Shown here: one piece after another, positions 1-11,939 of the stretch | How positions within the stretch are numbered: position 1 is the first letter of the stretch | Layout of the letters: each line of letters begins with the position of its first letter | Source: Dryocosmus kuriphilus | Taxonomy: Eukaryota > Arthropoda > Insecta > Hymenoptera > Cynipidae | Reading direction: 5' to 3' | Length of the DNA stretch: 64,000 nucleotides | Assembly: GCA_038277395.1 (NCBI GenBank) | Contig: CM076197.1 | Span: 97,681,442 to 97,745,441 of the forward strand | Position numbers and translations under genes: made by a program | Notes under the pieces: model-generated | Told to the model about the DNA's origin: nothing | Seen by the model: the letters and a program-made list of their open reading frames with translations, nothing else | Database searches by the model: none

Positions 1-677
1 GTTACACGAAAACAGAAACTCTGGGATATCGGAAATTGTCTGCCAGGTGGGTCCCAAAACAGCTGACAGAACAGCACAAGTTGAATCGAGTGCAGAGCTC
101 CAAAGAGTTTTTGGAGCGCTACGAACGCGAAGGCGATGATTTTCTCTACTCTATTGTTACTGGAGACGAAACTTGGGTTGCCCACTACACGTCTGAAACT
201 AAAAGGCAGTCTCTATAATGGCGCCACACCTTGTAACCCTCCGCCAAGAAATTCAAAACCACAATTTCAGCCAAAAAAATCATGGCATCCGTGTTGTGGG
301 AACATAAAGGCATAATTTTGATTGAATATCTGTCTCACGGGGAGACCATCAACGTGGCAAGATACTGTGAGATGCTGAAAAAATTGAAAAGGGCGATTCA
401 GAATAAAAGGCGGGGCATGCTGACGAAGGGAGTCTGCCTGCTGCATGACAATGCCAAACCTTACACGGCCAACGCCACGAAGCAACTCCTGGACTCTTTT
501 GGATGGGACGTTTTGAACCACCCCCCGTATTCCCCTGACCTGACCCCTTCAGATTTCCATCTCTTTACTTCCTTGAAGGTGCACAAGGGTGGAAACAGGT
601 TTTCAACGGACGAGGAGGTGAAGGGGGAGGTGGAGAAATGGGCGAAAGAGCTGGCGGGAGACTTCTTCGAGGCAGGA
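1..677 (+). pseudogene. mariner transposase relic, copy A (truncated both ends)
   Basis: The window opens inside a mariner-family transposase that cuts and pastes its own element at TA sites. Two stretches in one frame are visible, 36-218 and 282-689. They cover the end of the helix-turn-helix region (WVPKQLTEQHK), the first catalytic Asp (TGDETWV), the second (HDNAKPY) and the third (YSPDLTPSD). The second and third Asp are 34 residues apart, the mariner D,D34D signature. The stretches are separated by in-frame TAA codons at 216-218 and near 231, so the gene is dead. Homology to the copy at 13333-14664 stops near 677, inside the last part of the protein, and no right TIR follows. The last residues of the second stretch are therefore foreign. 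The left end lies outside the window. Confidence 0.9.
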
Positions 678-685
678 GGTTTTAT

Positions 686-1060
686 GTAATTTTAGTATTC
701 GTAACGTAAAAGTTGTGATTTCTCATGATAGCCATATAAAACAGTATGTAATTGTAAGAATCACTTGTGATATCGAAAATTCGTCTGTAAAAAGTGTATA
801 TGTACTGCTGATATAAAATCAAGAAAGAGGCTGTTTTAGGAATAGGGACGCAAGACACCAGATTTGCAAAAGTCTTAATTTTATGAGTGATTTTTTGCGT
901 GATTTTAGTTTTCGTACTGCAATTTGTAATTTCTTATGATGAAAATATTAAACAGTAGATAATTATAGAAATTACGTGTGATATCGAGAACTCAACTGTT
1001 AAAAGCATCAATGTACATGAACATACGCGTGAATATAAGCACTTCTTTAAAAAAAAAAAC
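686..1060. repeat. two diverged tandem copies of an AT-rich ~210 bp sequence
   Basis: Sequence near 686-830 (TTAGTATTCGTA..., ATTTCTCATGAT..., TGTGATATCGA...) recurs in the same order near 903-1040 with many substitutions. No coding potential is seen. Nothing recognisable lies between this and 1190. Confidence 0.5.
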
Positions 1061-1189
1061 ATAACATTACGTGTTATTTGATTACCCTGGATAATAAGGC
1101 AAATTCTGACTTTTTTACACTAAGGGCCTCCAAAAAGTTTCGCACCAGGGCCCCTGAGACCGTCGCTACGGCCCTGAAATCGTATGGAA

Positions 1190-2010
1190 AAATTATATGT
1201 ACCAAATATGAAATTTTTTTTTTTAGATGAATAATTTTTCTTCCGAACATTTTTTCCGCATCTCGCATAGTTTCACCGGAAAAGTGAATTCTTGATTTTT
1301 AATAACGTTTATCATGATTAAAACGAATGCTATATTTGTTACAAAAAAGGTATATGAAGGAAATTTGTAGATCTTTTTTAAATAAACAACTCCTCTTCTT
1401 AAAAATTTCGAATCTCGCATAGTTTGATGAAAAAATTGAATCCTTGATTTTCAGTAATAATATTGTTGACCATTAAAACGAAAAATATGCGTTTTATCAA
1501 AAAATGTTATAAGGTAAATTTGTAGATATTTTTGAGATAAATAACTTTGCTTCTTAATATTTTTTTCGTATCACACATAGTTTTGCTAAAAAGTGGAATT
1601 TTTTATATTTTGTAGCATTTTTCACGAGTAACTCAAGAACTATGAATCGTATAAAAAAATAATTAAGGGCAGATTTTTAGGTCTCTTTAAGGTAAACAAC
1701 TTTGAATTTTAAGATTTTTTCCGTATCTTGCATAGTTTTGGCGGAAAGTTGAATTTTTGATTTTTTTAAAAGCATTTTCGATGGACAAAACCCGAACCGT
1801 TTGTCAAAAAAGGCTGGCTAACGAGCTTCAACTTTACTTTTAGGCCCTGAAAAAGTGTGCCAAAGCACAATCCAATCCGATTAGTCTTTCGAAAGTTATC
1901 CAATACACAGACGGCAACGACGACAGACAGACAGACACCAACGTAAAATCTATTTTTTTCGGATTCAGGGAGTTTTCACGTAAAACGAATACCTTCTCAT
2001 TGAGATAGGA
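1190..2010 (+). repeat. dispersed repeat family X, copy 1
   Basis: This block has four or five degenerate ~150 bp sub-repeats (each with CGTATCTTGCATAGTTT-like, TTTTTAATAACGTTTT-like and TTTGTAGATCTTTTT-like segments). A distinctive tail follows, with AAAGCACAATCCAATCCGAT, TTCGAAAGTTATC, a GACGACAGACAGACAGACA run and TTTTTTCGGATTCAGG. The same order occurs at 29616-30450 (plus) and 35315-36115 (minus). No TIRs or target duplications were found, so the class is unknown. The short ORFs in the tail are not conserved in length. Confidence 0.65.
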
Positions 2011-3541
2011 ATGTAATAGATCAGCTTAGCTTTTCTTTTTGATGCGATTTTCTCAAAATTTTTATCAACTGAGTAAGTCCAAGGTGAAAATAATTTGTGC
2101 GTTCTTCGTATGGAGATCAGAGCGTGAACATGCTGTGAAAGTTTTTCGAGTCTTATCTGTAGATAAAAAGACTTTGCAGTTTAAATGTTTTCTTTTAATA
2201 AATCATTTTTGAAAATTATTCACAAAGAAAGTCTTAATATACCTTACAACCCAGGATGAATTTTAATTCGATGAAATTCTTATCGGGGTAATATAATTTG
2301 TCGACCTTGCGTACTAATATATTATATTAATAAGTTAAATTTCTTCCTTTGATAATACCTGCATATAGTCACGTAGACCAGGTAGTATCTATAATAGAAA
2401 GTTATAAAAACTAATATCTCAGGTAAATGAGCTTCATTTTAATAAAAGATCTTGTAGGACATTCATTATTTAGACTCTTAAGAAATTTTCCAAAAGTCAG
2501 TTTCCTGTATTTGGAGAATATGAATATCTGTGTTTATACTTTATTTTTCACGTCGGTGATTTTTCTCAGCTCCATTGGTAAATATAATAACGTTTTACAT
2601 ACATATAGTTGAGCACTAGTTGTCGAGGATCATCAGATATTTTTGATGAGAAACAGCGAATTATAATAGAAATAAAATTAAAAAATATTATAATAATGTA
2701 GGTACTCCAAAATACAACTTCCAAAAAACTCCATATCTTTCGAAGAGAAATTCATTCCAATTTAATATCATATCTGTAATAGAATCCCTCATGAAATTGA
2801 TGGAAAGTCGATATCTTCTTAATATATGACGTTGGTTAGATCGAAATTTTTAAACCACAAATACGGTTACTTTTTTATTTGTTCATTATATTTAAACGTT
2901 GTTTTGAAAAAAGTGCATTTCGTATTAACTAAAAAAAAATTGGATAATTGAAGACGACTTTTGTGAAAGCTCTATTTCTCGAGGATTCGACTCGACAATT
3001 GGTGATAACGAAAATTTTTAATGAACTAATTGTCGATTTTAGATTACAAAAACATGTTCTGGGTTGGTTATATGTCAAAATCAAACTTCATCATTATATC
3101 TAACGATTATAATATTTCAAATATTTACTATTTCTGTCTTAGCCAACAAATTGCAAAGTTGAATGAGTGATCCTTTATAAAAAGAGGACATGTATCAATG
3201 TTTGAGGTCGACTGTTTCCTCGACAATTGGTTCGTTCATCTTATAGGGGATATATTGGTCAATTATTCACTAATTTACTTTTGAGTTTATAAAATCGATA
3301 AAAGCGGGTGCAAAAAGGGGCTTGCAATAATAATAATGTCATTAAAAATAAAAGCGTATGTGGCCTAAATATTGAACATTAAATTTATGCGAAAAATAAT
3401 ATTTATCTAAATACGTAAAACAATTTTAATATTTATATGAGAAAGACATTTTAATATTGAAAAATACCCAAAACTTGATCGGTTTGGGTTCGGGTTAAGT
3501 TCGAGCGTTACCAAAAGTTATTTTTACGCATTCATCGAAAT
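2011..3541. other. AT-rich sequence without recognised features
   Basis: No ORF above about 60 codons, no RNA gene and no clear repeat structure is visible here. Homopolymer A and T runs are frequent. Confidence 0.5.
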
Positions 3542-4814
3542 AATCCCTGCTTAAAAAAACCGTTAGAAACCGGAATGGAACCCAGGTGGGTTCTACATGG
3601 GTCTAACTGGGCTTAACACGGATCTAACAGGGTTCTACTGGGTACTCAGGAACATGTTTACGGAATGCTGACAGGATCTCACAGGGTTTTACATGGGGAT
3701 TTGGTACCAGAAATTAATTATTTATTTCCTAACTGGGGACCTAACAGGGTCTAACAGGGTTCAACGTGGGGATTTGGGACCAGAAATTAATTATTATTTT
3801 TCCTAACTGGGGACCTAACAGGGTCTACCTGGGACCTATCTGCCGTATTTATATAAAAATTAATTTTCAATGTGCATCCCGATCTCCTACAAGGGTGTAG
3901 CGTGGTTCTATCTGGGGTTCTGTAAAACACACGTATGGGTTTCTAAAAGGGTCTACATGGGTTCGTAAAGGGACATGGATCGATAAATTTTCAATGTGCA
4001 TTCCGGTCTCCTACAAGGGTGTAGCGTGGTCCTACCTGGGGTTCCGTGAAACACATGTATGGGCTTCTAACAGGGTTTACATGGGTGGCTCTGGGTGTCT
4101 AACCGGTCCTAACCGGGTTCTACCCGGAATTTGTGAACAGAAATTATAATTCTGTTTTTCTATGGTAGTTCAGGACAATTCCGCCAGGATCTTAGAGATT
4201 ATTGTCTCACAATAGGAATCGGTCGTCGGAGTTATGTTAGCCACAATTTTTCACCATTGTTATATTGAAAAGATGTATACAATACATCTGTTTGATCGTC
4301 ATCGATCCTTTTTTTTCGGTTCTTTCACATCACATATATGTACCGGGTACAAATGTTTTGATGAACCGGATAAGACCCATGTAGAAACCAGGTAAAAATA
4401 TTCCATGCTTAAAAATCCATTAGAACCCAGATAGAACCCCGATAGATCATAGGTTTCTATCAGGGTAAACCAGGGGTCCTATATGGATTTTGCAACAGGG
4501 TTCTATATGGGAACAAAAATTTTATTTAAATGGGTTCTACCTGGATTTCAACCAGGTCGTATCAGGCTCTAAGCAGGGTTGTCCCGTTTGGAACCCGTAT
4601 GCACCCAGGTAGAACCCTTCTTAGACCCAGATACGACCTGGTTGACATTCAGGCAGAACCCATTTACAGAAAATTGTTCGTCCCACTTAGAATCCTTTTA
4701 GAACCCATGCGGACCCGTTTGCAAAATCCATATAGGACTCCAGGTTTACCCGGGTAGAAACCCATGTTCTATCAGGGTCTATCTGGGTTCTAACGGTTTT
4801 TTAAAGCAGGGATT
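3542..4814. mobile_element. TIR element made of degenerate GGTTCTAC/TGGG repeats
   Basis: The ends are inverted: AATCCCTGCTTAAAAAAACC at 3542 and its complement, ending GCAGGGATT, at 4806-4814. The match extends through CGTTAGAA inside. The interior is an array of short degenerate units such as GGGTTCTACCTGGG, GGGTCTAACAGGG and, in the right half, the complementary AACCCAGGTAGAACCC. The two halves thus mirror each other. Longer sub-repeats are also present: a ~72 bp unit around 3690-3830 (GGGATTTGG.ACCAGAAATTAATTA) and a ~120 bp unit around 3868-4100 (CTCCTACAAGGGTGTAGCGT). There is no transposase, so it is non-autonomous. No target duplication beyond A/T flank could be fixed. Confidence 0.75.
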
Positions 4815-4921
4815 GTATCTGTCCATTACCGTAAGCAAGAATATTGCAAGAATTCCCCTCTGTAGTCGTTCAAGTCAATATTTAAAGAATTAAACTTCAC
4901 CTATCTCAACTTCTTCTTACA

Positions 4922-5269
4922 GAACTAAGTTCACAGGCCTGGCGCAAAGCACGAGTATATTCTGAACCATATATTCACCATTTTTGTGACATTTACGCCA
5001 GAAATGAAGATGAAGAAGGTGCTTTTACCAAACTAACAGGAAACTATACTGCTGGAGTGAGTAATGGTTTCGTCCTTGGAATAGACAGCCTCGAAGATGG
5101 TTTGCTTCATCCGTTATATGATATTATTGATAATGAGTATCGAATGATTAAAATAGGCGTAGTTACCAAAGAGCATGTTTGAAATGAGTGACCATGAAGC
5201 TCGTCGTTTTCGTTTGCGACAAGTAACAGTACCTGATAGACGTGAAACTATTACAGCTTTCTTTGAGTG
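4922..5269 (+). pseudogene. unrecognised coding relic after a splice-acceptor-like site
   Basis: A pyrimidine-rich stretch ending CTTCTTCTTACAG precedes position 4922. From there one frame stays open for about 85 codons (SSQAWRKARVYSEPYIHHFC at its start; GVSNGFVLGIDSLEDGLLHP further on) and stops near 5181. A shift of one base continues from an ATG near 5187 for another 28 codons (MSDHEARRFRLRQVTV...), ending in TGA near 5269. Composition is protein-like and unlike the AT-rich flanks. I do not recognise the family. It could be a remnant of a cellular or mobile-element gene with one frameshift. No upstream exon is visible because the element at 3542-4814 sits directly in front. Confidence 0.4.
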
Positions 5270-8183
5270 ACACTAAAAGAACTGATAATTATGTTGAATA
5301 AATATTTGGAACTCTCCACTTATGGAAAAAATTTAGTACGACTTAGTGCGAAAACATTAGGCAATGGACCATTTGTATTTATAATTCTTAATAATAAGTT
5401 AATGATAATTCGTACTTATTAATAACAATAAGTAATTTAAGATAAAATAGTTTCGAAAAACTGTAATTTTTTGTCATATGTGAACAAAATAAGCAGCGAA
5501 TTTATATATAAATATAATAAAATTGTATAAGAGAAGAAGGTTCGAAAACAAATATAATTGAGAAAATTTACCTAAAATATGGTGTTATTGGTTTAAAAAA
5601 GCTTACTGATCCGTGTACTGATAAGGATTTCAAAAATGAGCTTTGAATAATTTATAAAACTATCTTCAAAGTGGAATTTTTTTTCTTCCTTTTAGAGTCG
5701 AGTTGTTTGATATATTTTTTGTCTTGTACTCATTGGATTTCTCAACCGAAAGGGACCGAATGTAAATTTCATTAGAACGTAGAGACAGAAACAAAACACA
5801 ACGAAGCATTCTTTGCCTATGAGAAATGGGTTGTTTAAATATTTATGGTGCTAAAAAAATATTAATGGGAATTTACGTTGCTCGCGAGTGTATTCTGTCG
5901 AGGGGAGGTTTGAGTTGCAGTCACAGGGCTCGTCCATGATATTAGCGTCGAGAAGGGCTGGACTTTTCACGTATGATTTACTAATCGCTTGCCTTTCAGA
6001 CTCTTAACATATAGTCTAAATATCTTTCTCTAAAATTTCAGCAATCAATAATTAATTTAATTAAATGTCCTTCGACTCTAATTTTTAAATTTCTGAATTT
6101 TTTTTATACTCTAGGTCATACAATACTTATTATCCGATTTTTACTTTACCGTCATTTCTTTACTGAGCCTAGCTTATAACTACAAAAAATTATTTTTCGA
6201 GTTGGTTATCAATAGAGAATTAAAATAGAATAATAAATTTAAATAAATTATTCATCTGTCTCCAACTCCTACAGTAATCGTACCATGAAACAATAGCTCA
6301 TAAAATTCTAATCAACTTTTTGCAAACGTTAGTCACCCTTTAAAAAAAATGTCTTGGGGGAAATTATTAAGTACAATCGTAGGATGTTAATTTAAAATCA
6401 GCCAATTAAATACACAATGGTGTAGACGAATGTACTAATTCGTGAACTGCGCAACGTCGTCATGCGCAATTAAAGTACCAATTATAAGAGATAAAGAATG
6501 CCAAAGGCAACCCCAATAAAATTAGCATGAAATACGACATTCCCTCGTGCCAGGGCCAGCGCGTGTATACACGTCCGCCGAAGAACAATAAAGTCCTTAT
6601 CACGGTCACAAATTAAAAATAATTATTTTTTAAGCTAAACCCTTAATCAAGGGGAAGGGGAAAATACAACGTCGTTTTCCTTCCGCCAAGAAAATGGCAC
6701 CCATTACCCTCCCGATGAGATTCTTGTCAATGAATTATCGGCGTCTCTTTACCGATGTTGAGACTCCCGCTAACACTTGGATTCAACCCTTTTTTTCAAA
6801 GTTCTTTTTTGCTGCAAGGGCGATCGTTCCTGTCCCAGCGGGGCGAAAGTCGTTTTATAGTCCTTGATTATCAGGGACGTGAGTCTGTGATGGAAAGTGT
6901 TCTTAATGGCTTCTGGCAATTTTATCAGGGCGAATACAAAATCTTGTAAAATTTTATTTTATTTTTGATCATTATGGTTTTCTAGTGTTAAAAAAGAGAT
7001 TTTAGTGATTTTACTCTACAACTCTGCTTCCAACTTGACACTGTACAACTTTTTGTTGAAGAAGAACATTTTCAGAGGAGCAAAATTTTTTCAAAGAGAA
7101 CAAACAATCATCTGTTTATTTTTATTTTGTTGTAAAAATTGAAAAAGTAGGATAGGAATCGAAGGGCAGATTTAATCCACAGGATGATCCCAAAGAGCCC
7201 CAAAATGCCGCGATTCGACGCGCCGCGGTTTTTTCCCCAGCTGTTTCCGTGGCATTAGGCTTCTTATTTATGGACTTTCATTAAGATAAAGGGAAGAGAA
7301 AGGGTAAGGGTAAGGGGTTTCGCACCGTCGCCAAACACCGTACAATTATTTTCACGACGGGCGTCTTTCGCCCTTTCTAGGAGGTTTAAGGCCATCGTGC
7401 GGGGGAACTAATGCAAATAAAACCGTCAAATAAATTTCGATACTGATCTTCTCTCGAAGGGGATGAACCCTTTCTTTTCGCGAATCAAGATTCTTTTGAG
7501 AGGGTTCTCGATGGCCAGGCTTTTCTTTATTCATTTTGGATTAAACACTCGAACACTCGCCAACCAGCCTTTCTCGAACCTCTCCAGAGAGTACTGGGCT
7601 TGAATCTTTTGAGGTAGAGAGATTCCCTTCAATAATGATATTTTAGCTCAAAATGTTACTTCTATTTTCGAACTACAGGGCAGGTGCCACGTACGGTAAT
7701 AATTTCTTTTTAAAAATTAGAAAATTAAAAATGCTTTTAAGATTCTCTTTCGGTCTGTTTCTAGTATCTCGAATTTGTGGCTTGAAAAAGCTCACATTGT
7801 GCATTGTGTGGTACGTTATTCGAGTCCTCTGTTCTTTGGCGAATAGTGCGAGCGAGGTTAGTTGTCAAAGTTTGCAAGCAAGGCGCCTTCAGGCCGCAAC
7901 GACACTCGGAGTGACCCGCGGCTACGCAGCTTTGCCTGCTATCACCATTGAAACGGCAAGTGAAATATACGAAATAAATCTTGCAAGGCCCCATTCAATG
8001 TAGACAATGCAAAGTCCAGTCCTATGGCCGCTGTCAAGGGTAGCTAGCTTATTGTGCGACATTGGGGCAGAAACACGAACTCGAACCCACCCTCACATTT
8101 CGTCTTTCCAACCTCGATCCTTCTCCACACTTCTCTTTCACCTCCATTTCTCATTCTCCATTGACTTGCGAAAAATAGACATG
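5270..8183. other. mostly non-coding sequence; GC-richer island around 6600-8150
   Basis: 5270-6500 is AT-rich with no ORF of note. Around 6600-8150 the GC content rises and repeats are absent, as expected of unique regulatory or UTR sequence. ORFs here (for example 7653-8003 on plus and 7761-7994 on minus) overlap each other on opposite strands and show no domain, so I do not call them genes. Confidence 0.4.
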
Positions 8184-8631
8184 AAATATGTACCATCATC
8201 TATGAGAATTAGTCCCATTACCATAGGTTATAGAAATAAGCATCATTGCACGTAAATTCAGTGATTGTAAGTGATTTCTGGTGATTTCAAGTGATTGATA
8301 ATCTATGCTGGTGACTGTAAATCATCTCGTGAGATTGCACTTTATTGCAAGGAAGATTAAAGTTATTTTAGGTGATTTCAAGTGATAATATCTGTAGGAC
8401 GAGGAAATGAAAAACCGACCTTCTTGTTAGTATTGAAGTGAATACTTCTATAGGTGCGCCAGGTACACTTTTTATCGAGCAGTGAATGGGCCAGCGCCGA
8501 CCGACCGACCGACCGAACGAAAAACCGAACGGAAACGGCGATAGATCTCCCTCCTCCAACACGCTCTCTTCGCTGCGCCTGGAATGCGCGCAGCTCTCTC
8601 CCCTCATTCCTCACCTCATCACAGGAGGCGC

Positions 8632-8941
8632 TGGCAGTATTTGGCTTGGTACAAATGACTATGAAATGCCACTGATTTTAGCAGGAGATTTCAATGTTAA
8701 CTTTGCTGACAGAAGTGTACAATCATTATTTACATTCCCCAAAGGTAAATTTTAATTAGAAATTAGTAATAATTCACAAGAGTCAACCATTATATACGGT
8801 ACAACATTAGACGCAGTATTTTCCATTATACATAAGATAGATTCAAAAAAATTTATATCTTACTTTAGTTACAACAAACCAATTGTTTCTTTTATTGAAT
8901 TAAAAAATAAAGAGGGCTGTGATTCTAATACAGATAAATAA
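8632..8941 (+). pseudogene. endonuclease/exonuclease/phosphatase-fold relic, copy 1
   Basis: After CATCACAG the frame reads GAGSIWLGTNDYEMPLILAG, then DFNVNF. The 'GDFNVNF' motif is the Asp-Phe-Asn signature of the endonuclease/exonuclease/phosphatase fold, here in the form seen in endonuclease domains attached to helicase-bearing (Helentron-like) elements. A TAA interrupts the frame at KGKF, but the same frame continues with YGTTLDAVFS and ISYFSYNKPIVSF, both typical of that family, and ends at TAA near 8941. Only the C-terminal part of the domain is present, so it is inactive. Assignment to Helentrons is from family memory; the fold motif is seen directly. Confidence 0.6.
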
Positions 8942-9627
8942 AGTTGTAAAAAAAAGGTTATAAAAAGTATCTGTAAACCAATATATAAATAACGATAAAC
9001 ATGTTCTTATTATTTCACCTATTTTCAAAACAAACAAAGTCCACTCCACATTTATTTAAGTATTCACTTCTACCGGGCGTCCCGAGACGGTCACATTTTT
9101 TTTCATTCGACATGCCTATATTTCCCCTTGTGAAACGCAGGTCAGTGTTGCTGAGCAAAGTTCCAAAAAATAGTCATTAAAGATGTACCATCAGAATTAG
9201 TCCTATTATCATAGATTATAGAAATGAGCATCATTGGGTGTAAATCCAGTGATTTCAAATGATTTCTGGTGATTTCAAGTGATTGATAATCTATACTGGT
9301 AGCTTTAAATCATCTCGTGAGATTGCACTTTATTGCAAGGGAGATTAAAGTTATTTTAGGTGATTTCAAGTGATAATATTCGTAGGATGAGGAGATGAAA
9401 AACCGACCTTTCTGCATCCTTGTTAGTATTGAAGTGAATACTTCTATAGGCGCGCCAGGTACACTTTTTATCGAGCAGTGAACGGGCCAGCGCCGACCGA
9501 CCGACCGACCGAACGAAAAACCGAACGGAAACGGCGATAGATCTCCCTCCTCCAACACGCTCTCTTCGCTGCGCCTGGAATGCGCGCAGCTCTCTCCCCT
9601 CATTCCTCACCTCATCACAGGAGGCGC

Positions 9628-9937
9628 TGGCAGTATTTGGCTTGTTACAAATGACTATGAAATGCCACTGATTTTAGCAGGAGATTTCAATGTTAACTTT
9701 ACTGACAGAAGTGTACAATCATTATTTACATTCCCCAAAGGTAAATTTTAATTAGAAATTAGTAATAATTCACAAGAGTCAACCATTATATACGGTACAA
9801 CATTAGACGCAGTATTTTCCATTATACATAAGATAGATTCAAAAAAATTTATATCTTACTTTAGTTACAACAAACCAATTGTTTCTTTTATTGAATTAAA
9901 AAATAAAGAGGGCTGTGATTCTAATACAGATAAATAA
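9628..9937 (+). pseudogene. endonuclease/exonuclease/phosphatase-fold relic, copy 2
   Basis: This is the second tandem copy of the relic at 8632-8941, offset by 996 bp. It carries the same internal TAA after KGKF. The lesion therefore predates the tandem duplication. Few substitutions separate the copies (for example Ala to Thr after DFNVNF). Confidence 0.6.
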
Positions 9938-10485
9938 AGTTGTAAAAAAAGGTTATAAAAAGTATCTGTAAATCAATATATAAATAACGATAAACATGTT
10001 CTTATTATTTCACCTATTTTCAAAACAAACAAAGTCCACTCCACATTTATTTAAGTATTCACTTCTACCGGGCGTCCCGAGACGGTCACATTTTTTTTCA
10101 TTCGACATGCCTATATTTCCCCTTGTGAAACGCAGGTCAGTGTTGCTGAGCAAAGTTCCAAAAAATAGTCATTAAAGATGTACCATCAGAATTAGTCATA
10201 TTATCATAGATTATAGAAATGAGCATCATTGGGTGTAAATCCAGTAATTTCAAATGATTTCTGGTGATTTCAAGTGATTGATAATCTATACTGGTAGCTT
10301 TAAATCATCTCGTGAGATTGCACTTTATTGCAAGGGAGATTAAAGTTATTTTAGGTGATTTCAAGTGATAATATTCGTAGGACGAGGAAATGAAAAACCA
10401 ACCTTTCTGCATCCTTGTTAGTATTTTTGCATCCGACATGCCTATATTTTCCCCCTTGTGAAACGCAGGTCAGTGTTGCTGAGTA

Positions 10486-10926
10486 AATATCGCTAGTGCG
10501 GGCGATCTTTGCGAGGGGTGGTCGTAAAGAATGGTCGTATTCAGAGTCCGGCACCCCTTCTACTAGGCTCCGGTCCACCCTCCTTCAACCCTGTGTCGGT
10601 GCGGCTGAGTCGACCACAGTGCAAAGTTTCTGAAGCGAAACAAGCCGCAATATAATGCCACCACCCCTTTGGAACTGGACAAACCACCCCCAAACCCTTC
10701 TCCCGAACCTCTTCCTTTTTGGAACAAAACCAGAAGAGGAGAATTCTCAAACTGTCTGAGTTCCTTTTCTGAATTGTTACAGTCGCATATATAGGTTACA
10801 GAATATTGGGAAAGTTGCTTCTTAAGGTGGAAAATTAGTAAGAACTTATAGTTATCACACAAGGTTTGCCCCACTGAGATTTTAAGGTATGAAGCATACA
10901 TGATTTCTGATGTGGGCAAATATTTT
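10486..10926. other. moderately GC-rich unique sequence, no supported gene
   Basis: C-rich and unique, with overlapping minus-strand ORFs (10541-10919) in two frames. Neither frame shows a domain or conserved motif. Confidence 0.35.
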
Positions 10927-11100
10927 CAGACCGATTTCCTCATAACTCTCTATCAAAGGGTTTTGCGGGTCGCTGATTACGAATCTGGAGTAAGAATTTA
11001 AAATTTCAAAGTGGCGGCCCTAATGCGACCGAAAAGATTGGTTGTTAGTGATTGTTACCCGCAAAACCCTTTGATAGAGAGTTCTGGGAAAATCGGTCTG
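10927..11100. repeat. 174 bp inverted repeat (hairpin MITE-like)
   Basis: The left arm, CAGACCGATTT...CTCTCTATCAAAGGGTTTTGCGGGT, is matched in inverted form by ACCCGCAAAACCCTTTGATAGAGAG...AAATCGGTCTG ending at 11100. The ~70 bp loop contains GTCGCTGATTACGAATCTG. A related 'GAGGTCGCTGATTTCGATTT' phrase occurs near 60318, and its complement near 62540. Confidence 0.7.
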
Positions 11101-11939
11101 ATGAAACGTTTGATTCTTAGATCCCTCAGAAAATGGAATTTGTTGATATAAAAGGTCACATAGTTGTAAATATTTGACCATATCAGAAATTTGAACCTGT
11201 TAGCCAAATTCACGAATATCTTAGCCTTTCTTGCACTTTCTGGTCAGAATATCGGAAAATCTTAACGTGCGAGACAAATTATACTGTCAGATTCGGATTC
11301 AGCGCGAAAAATTACGTGAGAAAAACACCTTCAGATCTCAATGGGGAAACAAAAGTCTCCTTTTCTTTAGGCTTGTGTTATCCTTAATTATCTTCCAAAA
11401 ATACTTGTGTAGCAATCGAGATGATGGGATGAAGCTGGAGCAAAGCTTCTCTGTTTCGGAGGACAATCACGTGCCCCGGTGCGATCGGACAATTGAATCA
11501 TTAATTGATTTGATTGATTGTATCTGAGCTCGTTGACGGTTGCACATGTTGAATAGGCAGCCATATCGCTGGCTTGGTTGCGGTATGTCCGGAGGATTCA
11601 TACCTAACCATCCAACCTCCTACAAATACGCGTGAATGTACACATTCGAATAGAGAAACACATACACGAAAATACTCTTGGGGTGAGAGGGTTGGCCCGA
11701 TGCACGTGTACGTCGACTGTCATTTGTCATAGCGGCTAATTTGCCACGTTCTGAGATACAGTGACGCTTCTGACACGGTCATTATTAAGATGCGAATTAG
11801 TAACAATTTGCGCCGGATTTAGTCTGTACTTGATCTGTTTATGGCTCAACCGGATTAGGCTTCTAGGACTTTACTCCGTTAATCAATATTACCTCGAGAG
11901 TACGAAGGAATGTTCTGTCGAACTATGCATAGAGAAAAT
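11101..11939. other. unique sequence without supported gene
   Basis: Small ORFs at 11231-11527 and 11761-12030 (plus) lack recognisable motifs. The second overlaps the inverted-repeat region that follows. Confidence 0.35.

Larger units (their letters stand above)
8184..10485 (+). repeat. three tandem copies of a ~996 bp unit
   Basis: Copy 1 spans about 8184-9179, copy 2 about 9180-10174 and copy 3 about 10175-10485. Landmarks recur at a period of 995-996 bp, for example CATTCCTCACCTCATCACAG at 8605 and 9601, and CGTAGGA.GAGGA.ATGAAAA at 9381 and 10376. Copies 1 and 2 are nearly identical. Copy 3 has lost about 690 bp between its TTGTTAGTATT and CGACATGCCTATATTT segments. Each full unit has a CCGACCGACCGACCGAACG simple run, a splice-like CTCATCACAG and the coding relic listed separately. 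Confidence 0.88.

Noticed and set aside
4530..4757. 75-codon ORF in the 3.5-4.8 kb element
   Set aside because: It is the degenerate repeat translated and has no coding signature.
7653..8003. 116-codon plus-strand ORF, with an antisense 77-codon ORF
   Set aside because: No domain, no splice context, and open frames on both strands indicate chance in a GC-richer stretch.
8368..9610. Overlapping minus-strand ORFs with Ser/Arg-rich translation
   Set aside because: They come from the CCGACCGACC run and lie antisense to the tandem unit; two frames are open at once.
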